Of a stretch of 64,000 nt of DNA, positions 41,522 through 50,644 are shown in pieces. The stretch covers positions 310,001-374,000 of the forward strand of contig CAVSME010000006.1 of the NCBI GenBank assembly GCA_963728985.1, written 5' to 3'. The notes beneath the pieces are model-generated. The model was given only the letters and a program-made list of their open reading frames with translations, ran no database searches and had not been told where the DNA came from. The translations under genes were made by a program, and so were the position numbers. The first letter of the stretch is position 1; each line of letters opens with the position of its first letter. The DNA comes from DASXAI01 sp963728985. GTDB taxonomy: Bacteria > Actinomycetota > Acidimicrobiia > Acidimicrobiales > Ilumatobacteraceae.

Positions 41522-41675
41522 CGCGCTCGCCGGTGAGCTGGTTCACGTACACCTTCCAACGGTAGTGATCGCCCTCGCCCTCGCTGCCGACGACGCGCAG
41601 GTGCTGGGTGAGGATCCGGCGCCACCGGTCGGTGGTGTTGGCCTCGGCGCTGGCCTGGGGTAAGGCATGCCGCAC
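41502..41675 (-). CDS. Small hypothetical protein or C-terminal gene remnant (57 residues)
   Basis: From a GTG at 41675 the frame reads NTTDRWRRILTQHLRVVGS then GEGDHYRWKVYVNQLTGER. This is a well-behaved protein sequence with alternating hydrophobic strands. No ribosome-binding site is obvious and it may be the tail of a larger lost gene. It sits between the DinB-like gene and the GH172-like remnant. Confidence 0.35.
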   Translation of the reverse strand: MRHALPQASAEANTTDRWRRILTQHLRVVGSEGEGDHYRWKVYVNQLTGERVTPATS

Positions 41676-41691
41676 CGTAGCGGTACGGTGC
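41672..41691. promoter_or_regulatory. Short palindrome before the GH172-like remnant
   Basis: GCACCGTA and TACGGTGC, 8-bp perfect arms around GCGG, end 4 bp before the ATG at 41696. They overlap the possible start of the minus-strand small gene. It could be an operator shared by the divergent genes. Confidence 0.35.
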
Positions 41692-41695
41692 GCCG

Positions 41696-42512
41696 ATGAC
41701 CGCCCGCCGCTCGTCGCTGACCGACGTCTTGGACCCTGCGTTCATCGATCCGTCGCTCGACGCGCGGGCGGCCACGTTCGAGAACCCCACTGGTGCACGC
41801 GGCGCCGGCGGTTCAGCGGCCGACGGCCGCAAGGGTGCCCCCCCGCCGCGCGCTGCGCATCGAGGTGGCCAACGCGTCCACGACGGCGCAGGATCTCTAC
41901 TACCAGGTCGACTACACGGTGGAGGCGGAGGTGGCGCAGGAGCACGGCTACCTCCACGTCGACTTCCGGCGGGAGAACTAGGGTGAGATGAAGCTCTACC
42001 GCGACGGTGACGGCGAACTGCCGACGATCTGCGGGACGGGGCTGGAGGACTACGTCGGCTCGGCCTGGGGCCTCGGCCCGCATGCCGCTCCCTACGGCGG
42101 TGCGCCGCTCGTCGTGCAGCCGCCGGGCACCGACCCGGCCCGCAGCATGGGCGCGAACCCGGACTTCGTCGGCTTCTACCGCTGGCACCTGCCCGACCCG
42201 CTCATGTTCGAGCGGTCGCTGCGGGTGACGATCCAGCAGATCGGGGCGGCGTTCTTCCGCATCGGGGAGGAGGAGCGCTTCGCCGCGTACCAGCAGACGA
42301 AACCCGTGGCCGGCGGCGGCTGGGTGGAGTCCAACGACCCGCGGATCCTGGCGTGGGGCATCGCCGAGCGCGTCGACGACGTCTGCTCGACGGCGTACGT
42401 CTACTGCCGGGAGCCGCAGGCGGTGCCGAGGCTGGACGTGGCCGCCGCCCTGGCCGACATCGAGCGGCGGCCGTACGAGCCGGCCCCGCCCATGGAACGG
42501 CTGCTCGGCTGA
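41696..42512 (+). pseudogene. Deleted DUF2961 / glycoside hydrolase family 172-like gene
   Basis: Three recognisable pieces remain. The N-terminus has ENPTGARGAGGSAADGRKGA. A middle strand has LYYQVDYTVEAEV...HVDFRREN. The C-terminal part starts KLYRDGDGELPTICGTGLED and continues YVGSAWGLG to a stop at 42512. The order matches GH172 (DUF2961) enzymes. About 90 residues are missing at ~41850, with a frame change, and ~35 at ~41980, where a TAG follows FRREN. The family includes alpha-D-fructofuranosidases and arabinofuranosidases. The last 174 codons from 41988 are open but cannot form the enzyme alone. Confidence 0.75.
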
Positions 42513-42621
42513 CCACCCCGGCGGAGCGTCCCGACTTCGCTTCGGCGCTGGTCAGCCGGTAGGTTTTCAAGTTGCGATTCGGTTCCAGCGCCCGAGTGGG
42601 CCGGTGTGACGGAGAGGCAAC

Positions 42622-45225
42622 ATGACTGCAGGAAGTGCGACCAACGGGTCCGGCGGGAACGTCGATGTCGACGTCGTCGTCGTGGGTGCCGGCGTGGCCG
42701 GTCTCTACATGCTCCAGCGGCTACGGGGTCTCGCCCTGTCGGCCACGGTGCTGGAAACCGGTCACGACGTCGGGGGCACCTGGTACTGGAACCGGTATCC
42801 CGGCGCCCGCTGCGACGTCCCCACCACGGACTACACGTACTCCTGGGATCCCGATCTCGAGACAGGGTGGACGTGGTCGGAGAAGTACGCCACGCAGCCC
42901 GAGATCCTGAAGTACCTCCAGCACGTCGCCGACAAGCACGACCTGCGCCGTGACATCCGCTTCTCGACCCGGGTGACGGCGGCGACGTGGGACGACGTCA
43001 CGTCGACGTGGAAGATCACGACCGATCAGGGCGACACCATCACGTGCCGCTGGTACGTGATGGCCACCGGCTGCCTGTCGATGCCCAAGGAGGTGGATAT
43101 CGCCGGCACGGAGCGCTTCCGGGGCGACGTCTACTTCACCAGCCGCTGGCCCCACGAGGGTGTCGACCTGACCGGCAAGCGCGTCGGCGTCATCGGCACC
43201 GGCTCATCGGGCATCCAGTCGATCCCGATCATGGCCAAGCAGGCGTCGGAGATGGTGGTCTTCCAGCGCACGCCGAACTTCTCGCTGCCGGCCCACAACG
43301 GCCCCGCCGACCTGGTGCGCCTGTCCGCCATCGGGGCTGACCGCGACCAGTACCGCACCGACGCCAAGTGGTCGCGCGGCGGGGTGCCCGTGGAGCCGCC
43401 CGTCGACGCCGCCGGATCCCTGTCCGAGGAGGAGCAGCGGGCCCGCTTCGAGAAGGCGTGGGCCGCTGGTGAGCTGTTCGCCGTGCTCGGCCTGTTCGTC
43501 GACCAGATGACCAAGCGCGAGGCGAACGACGTCGTGGCCGGGCTCATCCGGGAGAAGATCCGCTCGATCGTCGACGACCCGGAGACGGCCGAGGCGTTGT
43601 GCCCGACCGACCACCCGTTCGGTACCAAGCGGCCCTGCCTCGACACCGGCTACTACGAGACCTACAACCTGCCCCACGTCACGCTGGTGAACCTGCGCAA
43701 GGAGCCGATCAGCACCGTCACCGAGACCGGCATCGAGACCAGCGCGCGGACCTTCGAGTTCGACGTCATCGTCTACGCCACCGGCTTCGACGCGATGACC
43801 GGCGCCATCGTCGGCGTCGACATCACCGGCAAGGACGGCGCCACCCTGAAGTCGAAGTGGGAGCACGGGCCCACCACGTACCTGGGCCTCATGACCACTG
43901 GCTTCCCGAACCTGTTCATGATCACCGGGCCGGGCAGCCCGTCCGTGCTGTCGAACATGGCGGTGTCGATCGAGCAGCACGTCGACTGGATCGCCGACCG
44001 GCTCGGCTACCTGCGCGACCAGGGCTACGAGCGCATCGAACCGACCGAGACCGCGGAAGCGGGCTGGGTGCAGCACGTCAACGACTGCGCCGACATCACG
44101 CTCTACCCGACGGCCAACTCCTGGTACATGGGCGCCAACGTGCCGGGCAAGCCGCGCGTGTTCCTGCCGTACATCGGCGGGGTGGACGTCTACCGCGCCA
44201 CCTGCGACACGGTGGTCGAGCAGGACTTCCTCGGCTTCGAGCTGGCTGGTCCCGGTGGTATGCAGTGCAACGACGGCGTGGTGAACCGCCTGCAGCCGGA
44301 CGTGAAGCTCGTGCTCGACATGATGGCCGGGCTCGATCTCCCGCCCCTCGAGTCGATGTCGGCGGAGGAGGCCCGGGCGTTCATGACCGAGGCCAACGCC
44401 GTGCGTCCTCCCGGACCGGACGTGGGCGAGATCGTCGACGGTGTGCTGCCCGGCGCCGGCGGCGACCTGAACTACCGCGTCTACCGGCCCGCCGGTCCCG
44501 GCCCCCATCCCGTGGTCGTCTACTACCACGGTGGCGGTTGGGTCCTGGGCAGCCACGAGACCGACGACCCGTTCTGCCGCGACCTGTGCGTGCGCAGCGA
44601 CATGGTGATCGTGTCCGTGGACTACCGCCACGCTCCCGAGGCCCGCTTCCCGGCGGCCGCCGACGACGCCTTCGCCGCACTGGAGTGGGTCGCCGCCCAC
44701 ACCGCCGAGCTGGGGGGCATCCCGGGCCAGCTGATCGTGGCCGGCTGGAGCGCCGGCGGCAACCTGGCCGCCGTCGTCAGCCAGCAGGCGCGTGACGCCG
44801 GCGGCCCGGCCATCCTCGGGCAGCTGCTGCTGACGCCGGTCACCGACTGCAACCTGGACACCGGCTCCTACGTCGAGAACGCCGACGGGTACGTCCTCAC
44901 CAAGCCGCTCATGGTGTGGTTCTGGGACTACTACGTCGACGCCGCCGATCGGACCGATCCCCGGTGCTCGCCGTTGCGGGCCGCCGATCTCGCTGATCTG
45001 CCCCCGGCCTTCATCGTCACGGCCGAGTTCGATCCGCTGCGCGACGAGGGCAACGCGTATGCCGCTGCGCTCGAGAAGGCCGGTGTGCCGGTCACGCTGC
45101 TCGAGGCCCGGGGCCACACCCACACCTCGGTGCCCATGGTCGACGTGATCCTGTCGGGCGCGGCGATCCGGGCGCAGATGGCCGAGGCCCTCAAGTCCTT
45201 CGTCGGGGCCACCGTCCCCGGCTGA
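42622..45225 (+). CDS. Baeyer-Villiger monooxygenase fused to an alpha/beta-hydrolase esterase
   Basis: 867 residues in two enzymes. Residues 1-~545 are a flavin monooxygenase: FAD Rossmann GAGVAG (22-27), BVMO-like TWYWNRYPGARCDVPT and NADPH Rossmann GTGSSG (192-197). The BVMO fingerprint F-x-G-x3-H-x3-W appears as FRGDVYFTSRW (166-176), with Phe172 where His is expected. Residues ~590-867 are an HSL-family esterase with oxyanion HGGGW, nucleophile GWSAGG, Asp in EFDPLRDE and His in GHTHTS. A BVMO makes an ester or lactone from a ketone and the esterase would open it, so the fusion encodes consecutive steps. Substrate unknown. Confidence 0.88.
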   Translation: MTAGSATNGSGGNVDVDVVVVGAGVAGLYMLQRLRGLALSATVLETGHDVGGTWYWNRYPGARCDVPTTDYTYSWDPDLETGWTWSEKYATQPEILKYLQHVADKHDLRRDIRFSTRVTAATWDDVTSTWKITTDQGDTITCRWYVMATGCLSMPKEVDIAGTERFRGDVYFTSRWPHEGVDLTGKRVGVIGTGSSGIQSIPIMAKQASEMVVFQRTPNFSLPAHNGPADLVRLSAIGADRDQYRTDAKWSRGGVPVEPPVDAAGSLSEEEQRARFEKAWAAGELFAVLGLFVDQMTKREANDVVAGLIREKIRSIVDDPETAEALCPTDHPFGTKRPCLDTGYYETYNLPHVTLVNLRKEPISTVTETGIETSARTFEFDVIVYATGFDAMTGAIVGVDITGKDGATLKSKWEHGPTTYLGLMTTGFPNLFMITGPGSPSVLSNMAVSIEQHVDWIADRLGYLRDQGYERIEPTETAEAGWVQHVNDCADITLYPTANSWYMGANVPGKPRVFLPYIGGVDVYRATCDTVVEQDFLGFELAGPGGMQCNDGVVNRLQPDVKLVLDMMAGLDLPPLESMSAEEARAFMTEANAVRPPGPDVGEIVDGVLPGAGGDLNYRVYRPAGPGPHPVVVYYHGGGWVLGSHETDDPFCRDLCVRSDMVIVSVDYRHAPEARFPAAADDAFAALEWVAAHTAELGGIPGQLIVAGWSAGGNLAAVVSQQARDAGGPAILGQLLLTPVTDCNLDTGSYVENADGYVLTKPLMVWFWDYYVDAADRTDPRCSPLRAADLADLPPAFIVTAEFDPLRDEGNAYAAALEKAGVPVTLLEARGHTHTSVPMVDVILSGAAIRAQMAEALKSFVGATVPG

Positions 45226-45227
45226 TC

Positions 45228-45276
45228 GTTCCAGGCGTGGTCCGTCTCGATCTTCGAGACAGACCACGCCCAGAAC
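45228..45276. repeat. Intergenic palindromic repeat, copy 2
   Basis: Left arm GTTCCAGGCGTGGTCCGTCTC plus GA, loop TCT, and right arm TC plus GAGACAGACCACGCCCAGAAC pair at 20 of 23 positions. The three mismatches become G-U pairs in the minus-strand transcript. It lies between the BVMO gene stop and the methyltransferase start. Confidence 0.75.
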
Positions 45277-45287
45277 CAAGTGCAACG

Positions 45288-46091
45288 ATGGGCCCGGTGG
45301 ATGTGACCGACGGGGCCCGATCGTTCCGCACCTCGGGCGACGCCTACGACGGGTTCATGGGCCGCTACTCCCGACCGCTCGCCGTCGTGTTCGCCGACAT
45401 GGCCGGTGTGGCCACCGGCCAGGCGGTACTCGACCTCGGCTGCGGCCCCGGCGCCCTGACGGGGGTGCTGGCCGATCGGCTCGGTCCGGACGCGGTCTCG
45501 GCGTGCGATCCGTCGCCGCCGTTCGTGGCCGACTGCGCCGCCCGCCACCCGGGTGTCGACGTCCGCCTCGGGCGGGCCGAGGAGATCCCGTTCGAGGACG
45601 CCCGGTTCGACCGGGCCATGGCGCAGCTGGTGCTGCACTTCGTGTCGGACCCGTCCCGGGCGGCGGCCGAGCTGCGCCGGGTGGTACGCCCGGGCGGGAT
45701 CGTCGCCGCGTGCGTCTGGGACTTCGCCGAGCGGATGCAGATGCTGCGGGCGTTCTGGGATGCGGCCCTGAGCGTCGATCCTGACGCCCCGGACGAGGCC
45801 CGCGTCCTGCGCTTCGGCCGCCCGGGGGAGATCGCCGCCCTGCTCGAGTCGGCGGGGCTGGACGAGATCGCCGAGACGACGCTGGAGGTCAGCTCGGCCT
45901 ACGGCGGCTACGACGAGCTGTGGTCGGGCTTCCTGGCCGGCATCGGGCCGGCCGGCACCTACCTCGTCGCGCAGGAGGAGCCCCGCCGGCAGGCCATCCG
46001 TGACACGCTCTTCGACCGCCTCGGCTCGCCGGCGGGACCGTTCACGCTGGCCGCCACCGCCCGCGCCGCGCGAGGACGCGTTCCCGGCTGA
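45288..46091 (+). CDS. Class I SAM-dependent methyltransferase (UbiE/Methyltransf_11 type)
   Basis: 267 residues from the ATG at 45288. SAM motif I is VLDLGCGPGALTG, acidic motif II VSACDPSPPF, then GRAEEIPFEDARFDRAMAQL and the post-motif VVRPGGIVAACVWDF. It resembles small-molecule O/C-methyltransferases and SAM-binding quinone methylases. The substrate cannot be inferred. The palindromic repeat separates it from the BVMO-esterase gene, so the two may not share a transcript. Confidence 0.83.
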   Translation: MGPVDVTDGARSFRTSGDAYDGFMGRYSRPLAVVFADMAGVATGQAVLDLGCGPGALTGVLADRLGPDAVSACDPSPPFVADCAARHPGVDVRLGRAEEIPFEDARFDRAMAQLVLHFVSDPSRAAAELRRVVRPGGIVAACVWDFAERMQMLRAFWDAALSVDPDAPDEARVLRFGRPGEIAALLESAGLDEIAETTLEVSSAYGGYDELWSGFLAGIGPAGTYLVAQEEPRRQAIRDTLFDRLGSPAGPFTLAATARAARGRVPG

Positions 46092-46101
46092 CGCCGCGCC
46101 G

Positions 46102-46881
46102 TCAGGTTCGCTTGGCGTTCACCCGGTCGAGGTAGCGGCGCGCTGACTCCCGACCCTCTTGGTCGCGGAGGCCGGAGAGCAGACCGTCGGCGTCGCTCCA
46201 GCTGCGGCCGGTCGACACCATCGCCTCGGTCACGGCGTTCGTGTGCGCCTTGGTGGACAGCAGCGCCAGCTTGGGCATGCGCACGAGCGTGGCGACGAGC
46301 TCGTCGACGGCGGCGTCGAGCCGATCGTCGTCGACCACTCGGTTCAGGAAACCGGCGGCGCGCGCTTCGTCGGGGCCGAACTCCCGGCACGTCATGACCA
46401 GTTCCTTCGTCATCGCCGGGCCGATCTCCCGCACGAGGCGGGGGATGCCGCCCCACGCCAGCGGGATGCCGAGCTCGACCTCGGGGATCGAGAAGCGGGC
46501 CGAGCGGCCGGCGATCCGGAGATCGCACACCGCTGCGAGCACGAGGCCGCCGCCGACGCACCAGCCCTGCACCTTGGCCACGGCGACAGCGCGCATCTCA
46601 TCCATCGCCCGGGCCATCCGCCAGCCGCTGTCGGCGTCGTCGCGCGGTGGGCGAGTGGGAGCGCCGCCGCCGAAGGACGAGAGGTCGGCGCCGGCGGAGA
46701 AGGCGCGGCCCTGCCCCGAGACGACGACGACCTTGAGATCGTCGTGGCCGTCGAACCATCGCGCCGCCGCCTCGATCTCGTTGAGCGTGTGCGACGACAG
46801 CGGGTTCAGCTTCTCCGGGCGAGCGAGGGTGAGATCGCCGCGTGGCCCGTCGGCGCTCACCTCGATGGTGTCGAACTCCAT
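46102..46881 (-). CDS. Enoyl-CoA hydratase/isomerase family protein
   Basis: 259 residues from the ATG at 46881. Crotonase-fold signatures are RPEKLNPLSSHTLNEIE, the oxyanion-hole segments FSAGADLSSF and GWCVGGGLVLAAVCDLRIA, and FSIPEVELGIPLAWGG. In GIPLAW the first catalytic Glu-type position is replaced by a hydrophobic residue, so hydratase activity is uncertain and an isomerase or thioesterase-like role is possible. It acts on cytosolic acyl-CoA. It converges on the methyltransferase gene with a 10-bp gap. Confidence 0.83.
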   Translation of the reverse strand: MEFDTIEVSADGPRGDLTLARPEKLNPLSSHTLNEIEAAARWFDGHDDLKVVVVSGQGRAFSAGADLSSFGGGAPTRPPRDDADSGWRMARAMDEMRAVAVAKVQGWCVGGGLVLAAVCDLRIAGRSARFSIPEVELGIPLAWGGIPRLVREIGPAMTKELVMTCREFGPDEARAAGFLNRVVDDDRLDAAVDELVATLVRMPKLALLSTKAHTNAVTEAMVSTGRSWSDADGLLSGLRDQEGRESARRYLDRVNAKRT

Positions 46882-46925
46882 CCGACGGAACCTACACGTG
46901 CGGCTCCGGGCCCTCGGCGGGCTGG

Positions 46926-47054
46926 CTACAAGAGGCGCAGGAGCACGATGGCAGCGATGATGACGACCAGTTGCGACGCCACACCCCACGGCCACGCCAT
47001 GCCCGAGCGGGGCTGCGGGTCCTCGTTCACCGTTGCTGGCATCTGCTCGTCCAT
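46926..47054 (-). CDS. Small single-pass membrane protein (42 residues)
   Basis: MDEQMPATVNEDPQPRSG is followed by one hydrophobic helix, ASQLVVIIAAIVLLRLL, ending at the C-terminus. The ATG at 47054 has a GAGGGGGAACC ribosome-binding site. The acidic N-terminus and C-terminal helix suggest a tail-anchored or small regulatory membrane protein. No family recognised. It is encoded upstream of the hydratase on the same strand. Confidence 0.5.
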   Translation of the reverse strand: MDEQMPATVNEDPQPRSGMAWPWGVASQLVVIIAAIVLLRLL

Positions 47055-47128
47055 GGTTCCCCCTCGGTCCGTTCGGCCACTGCGCTGATCATCAGCTACA
47101 GCCGCCTATCGGACGAGAACCAGGTTGA

Positions 47129-47617
47129 TCAACCGCCTTGATCAATCTGTGTCATTCGCTGCTCCTGGTAGACCCGGTCGGCGCGCTTGCCGCGGTAGAC
47201 GCGCATGTCGATGGCCCGGAACACCTCGGGCACCAGTTCGAACAGCAGCCGATGCTCGGTCTGCATGTTGGCGAAGAAGGCGTCGCGGTGCTCGGGCGCC
47301 ACGTACTTGTCGACCAGGCGCCGGGAGACCGGCCAGATGTCGAAGTCGGGCAGCTCGCGAGCGACGACGGAGCCGTCGACGCCGACGTGGCCGGCGACGG
47401 GCTTCGCCGCCTCGACGCACAGCGACGCGCGGGGATCGGCCAGCAACTGCCGGCACCACACGCGGTCATAGGTGCCGGTGATCCAGAAGACGTCGTCAGC
47501 GTGGAGGAACCAGACCGGGACGGTGTACGGGCGGCCGTCGCGCCGGAGCGTGGCCAGCACGGCGACGTGGGGCTGGCGCAGGAACTCGGCGACGTCGTCG
47601 GGCTTCATGCGAGGCAC
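47129..47617 (-). CDS. Pyridoxamine 5'-phosphate oxidase-like (PPOX class) flavin/F420 protein
   Basis: 162 residues. The split-barrel pattern is FLRQPHVAVLATLRRDGRPY, VPVWFLHADDVFWITGT and ADPRASLCVEA. Together these mark the PPOX family that binds FMN or F420 in actinobacteria. The C-terminus is extended by a helical region (VDKYVAPEHRDAFFANMQ). Reductase or oxidase with unknown substrate. An alternative start is the ATG at 47608. Confidence 0.8.
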   Translation of the reverse strand: MPRMKPDDVAEFLRQPHVAVLATLRRDGRPYTVPVWFLHADDVFWITGTYDRVWCRQLLADPRASLCVEAAKPVAGHVGVDGSVVARELPDFDIWPVSRRLVDKYVAPEHRDAFFANMQTEHRLLFELVPEVFRAIDMRVYRGKRADRVYQEQRMTQIDQGG

Positions 47618-47626
47618 GGCTGGGCC

Positions 47627-48148
47627 TCAGCGCAGGTTGTTGTTCGGCGTGTGATCCCCATCGAGCCAGCGGCGCAGCTCCGAGTGGGCGTCGGCTCGCC
47701 GTAGCGCGCCGATCTCGTCGATGTCGGCGGCGTCGCAGGTGAACTCGACGGCGAGCCGGTCCGGATCGCTGACGTAGAGGGAGCGGCAGTAGCCGTGATC
47801 GACGACCCGGTAGGGCACCTCGTTGGCCTCGAGCCGCCGGATCAGGTCCGCTTGCCCGGCGGCGTCGACGGCGAGGGCCACGTGGTTCAGCGAGGCCGGC
47901 GTCGCCGCCGCCAGCTCGGCGTGGTCGTCCGGATCGGCGAACTGGAAGAAGGCCAGGGCCGAACCGTCAGCCAGGCTGAAGAAGGTGTGGCAGTACTCGC
48001 GCTCCTTGCCCCGCAGGTTCTCCCGCTCGCACCAGGTGGCCACGAGCGGCATGCCCAGGACGTCCTCGTAGAACTGGCGCGTCCGCTCCTGGTCGGCCAC
48101 GACGAAGGCGTGGTGGTGGAGACGGCTCGGAACGATCGTCGATCCCAT
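47627..48148 (-). CDS. VOC-family protein
   Basis: 173 residues from the ATG at 48148. RLHHHAFVVADQERTRQFYE begins a VOC domain. Metal-ligand positions are His in HHHAFV, His in SLNHVALAVD and Glu in DRLAVEFTCD. It resembles dioxygenase- or glyoxalase-type members but the reaction is unknown. Nine bp separate it from the PPOX gene, so they are likely co-transcribed. Confidence 0.8.
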   Translation of the reverse strand: MGSTIVPSRLHHHAFVVADQERTRQFYEDVLGMPLVATWCERENLRGKEREYCHTFFSLADGSALAFFQFADPDDHAELAAATPASLNHVALAVDAAGQADLIRRLEANEVPYRVVDHGYCRSLYVSDPDRLAVEFTCDAADIDEIGALRRADAHSELRRWLDGDHTPNNNLR

Positions 48149-48171
48149 GCCCAATACTGTCGCGCTCGACG

Positions 48172-50503
48172 TCACTCGGCGGCGAGGCTGACCGCCGCCG
48201 ACCGCCGCCGGACCCGCCACACGTTGCCCGCCGCCACGACGTTCACCAGCGCGAGGAGGGCGACGACGCTCAGGCCCAGGGCGATCAGTGGCACGGTAAC
48301 GGTGTCGAGCGCCCCCATCTGCCCCACGAAGGCGCGGAAGACGATGACCCCGGCGACGATGCCGATCGGTATGGCCAGCGCCAGGACGACGATCGTGAAC
48401 AGCGTCGCCTGCCAGTGGACGGCGCTCGTCACCCAGTGGCGGTCGGCGCCGAGCGCCCGCAGGACGGCGACGTCGCGCCGGCGCCGCACGGCCGAGACGA
48501 TGAGCTGGTGGGTCAGGCTCGAGATGGCGAGCAGGGCGAGCGTGGCCCCGACGACATAGGGGATCGCTCGGACGCGATCGAGGTTGACGATCACGGCGGG
48601 GCGATCCTGCTGCCCCACTCGCACCCCGAGGCGATCCGACACCTCGGCGATGGTGTCCGACCCGCTTTCGCGCAGTCGAACGCCCGCCACGGTCAGCGCC
48701 GCCGATGGATCCAGCCTCTGCATCGCCGCGAACGTGACGACGCCTCCCTCGCCGACGCCGGGGGCACCCTCCACATTGGGCACGATGGCCAGGCCGCTCA
48801 CGTGCATGGTGCGGGCACCGCCGGCGCCCGTCACGACGAGCTCGTCGCCGGCGGCGACACCGAACCGCCCGGCGGCCACCTGACCGATGGCGATCTCGTC
48901 CTCGCCCTGGGGCAGGCGGCCAGTCAGCATGACAGGGGTCACCGAGCCCACGACCGGCTGCATGCCGGTGACGTCGAACGAGTCGTCGCCCACCTTCGTG
49001 AGGATCGTGCCGAAGAGCGTCAACCCCGAGACGTTCGGGTCGGCCTCCAGCGTGGCCTGGATGTCGGCCGGCACCTCATTCCCGCCCGAACCGATGCCGA
49101 CGTCGAAGTTCGCTCCCCACCGGCCGGAGTCGCCGACGAAGCCGCCCAGACTGGCGCCGAACGTCAACGCCCCGACGAGGAGGCCGAAGACAGCCACCAT
49201 GCCGATGACCGCCGCCCGGGGGCTGCTGCCGCCGCCGGTTGGGCGGGTGAAGGCGAAGCGCAGGCCGGTCGCCGCTTCGGGCGAACCCAGCCGGGGCGCG
49301 ATCTTCTCGACGAGACCCGTGCCGCGCCGGCTGTGCACCCGGTCGGCGGCCCACAACGCGACGGCCACCCAGGCGATCAGCAACACCGCGAAGACAGCCG
49401 CACCGGCGCCATGGACGAGCGGGTCGAAGAGCCGTCCGGGATGCGGCTCCACGTGCTCGACGAATCCGAGGGGGAACAGGCCGGAGGCGAGGTACGCCGA
49501 GCGCGATGGCGGCGGCGGAGCCCAGCAGAACCGGGACGGCGGCGGTGGCGACGGGATCGGCGACCACCTGGCTCCGAGTCATCCCGAGTGAGCGGAGGGT
49601 CAGCCGTTGCTGCTCCGAGGACCGTACCTGGCGACTGAGGAGCTGACCGACGACGACGATCGTGGCGACGGCGACGATGGCGGCCAGGATGGCGAGGCCC
49701 TCGCCCTGCGCGTTCACCGCTTTGCGCACCGAGCTCGGCACCCATTCGGCGACGTCGAGCCCGAACGTGTCCGCGGGCGTGAGGGAGTCGAGCTGCGACC
49801 GCAGATCGGCGACGGTGGCGCCCGGCGCCAGGGCCACGGCGCCGACGGTCGAGCCCGTGCCGATGTCGCCGACGGCGAGGAGGGTCGCCGGGAAGAGGTT
49901 GAGGGCGTAGCCGTCCTCCAGCTCGCTCGGCCCGTCGATCAGACCGACGAGCGTCGCCGCGACGGTGGGACCGTCGGTTTCCTTCGCGTCGAAGCCGCTC
50001 TGCCCGGACGTCTCCCGGGTGAGGGTCACGAGCGTGTACTGGTCGCCGAGCTTGGCGCCGGCGCTCTTCGCCCATGACCGCGTGGCCACGAACTCGCCGG
50101 GGGCGGCCGGATCGGGTTCGCGACCATCAACCAGGCGGGTGCCGAACGCCGCTTCGGTGCCGGCGAAGATCAACCCGTCGGGGGTGTCGCGGCCGCCGGT
50201 GGTCCTGAGCTGACCGAAGACGAAGCTGGCCATGTCGACCCGCGCCACGGCCGGGAGGGTGGCCACCTCCGCCGTGCGGGGCGGCCCGGCCTCTTGCTGC
50301 AGGCTGGCGTCGTAGACGTCACCGCGCCACTGGCTGTAGCGATCGGCCGCAGTGAGCGTGCGGGCGGCCCCGGCGGCCAGCGTCAGCACGAGCCCCCCGG
50401 TGATGGCGACAATGCCTGCAAGCACGAGCGTCGTCTTCCAGCGCGAGCGCAGCCGATGGCGCAGCCGGTAGACGATGGCGAGCACGACGCCAGTAGAACC
50501 CAT
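48172..50503 (-). CDS. FtsX/MacB-type ABC transporter permease, frameshifted
   Basis: A start MGSTGVVLAIVYRLRHRLRS at 50503 gives an N-terminal membrane helix (TTLVLAGIVAITGGLVLTLA) and a large extracytoplasmic domain. The first FtsX core follows (AILAAIVAVATIVVVGQLLS). Near 49,495 the frame shifts by one base, and the continuation (LASGLFPLGFVEHVEPHPGR and the second half) is in the frame ending at 48172. With the shift corrected it is a ~777-residue duplicated FtsX permease of the lipoprotein/peptide export or mechanotransmission type. The matching ATPase is probably the one at 53957. Confidence 0.8.
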
Positions 50504-50563
50504 TCCCACGGTGGCGGCGAGGGTGCCAGCACGAGCGTCGCGGTGCGGCTGACGCCCGATCGC

Positions 50564-50611
50564 GTTCTCGGCGTCCTGGGTCTCATATACGAGACGGACC
50601 ACGCCCAGAAC
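50564..50611. repeat. Intergenic palindromic repeat, copy 3
   Basis: Left arm GTTCTCGGCGTCCTGGGTCTC and right arm GAGACGGACCACGCCCAGAAC flank ATATAC. They pair at 16 of 21 positions. The right arm matches copies 1 and 2 closely. It lies between the MBL gene end and the FtsX start, both on the minus strand. Confidence 0.7.
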
Positions 50612-50644
50612 GACCAACTCGTGCCGGTGCCGGCCCTGCCGTCG

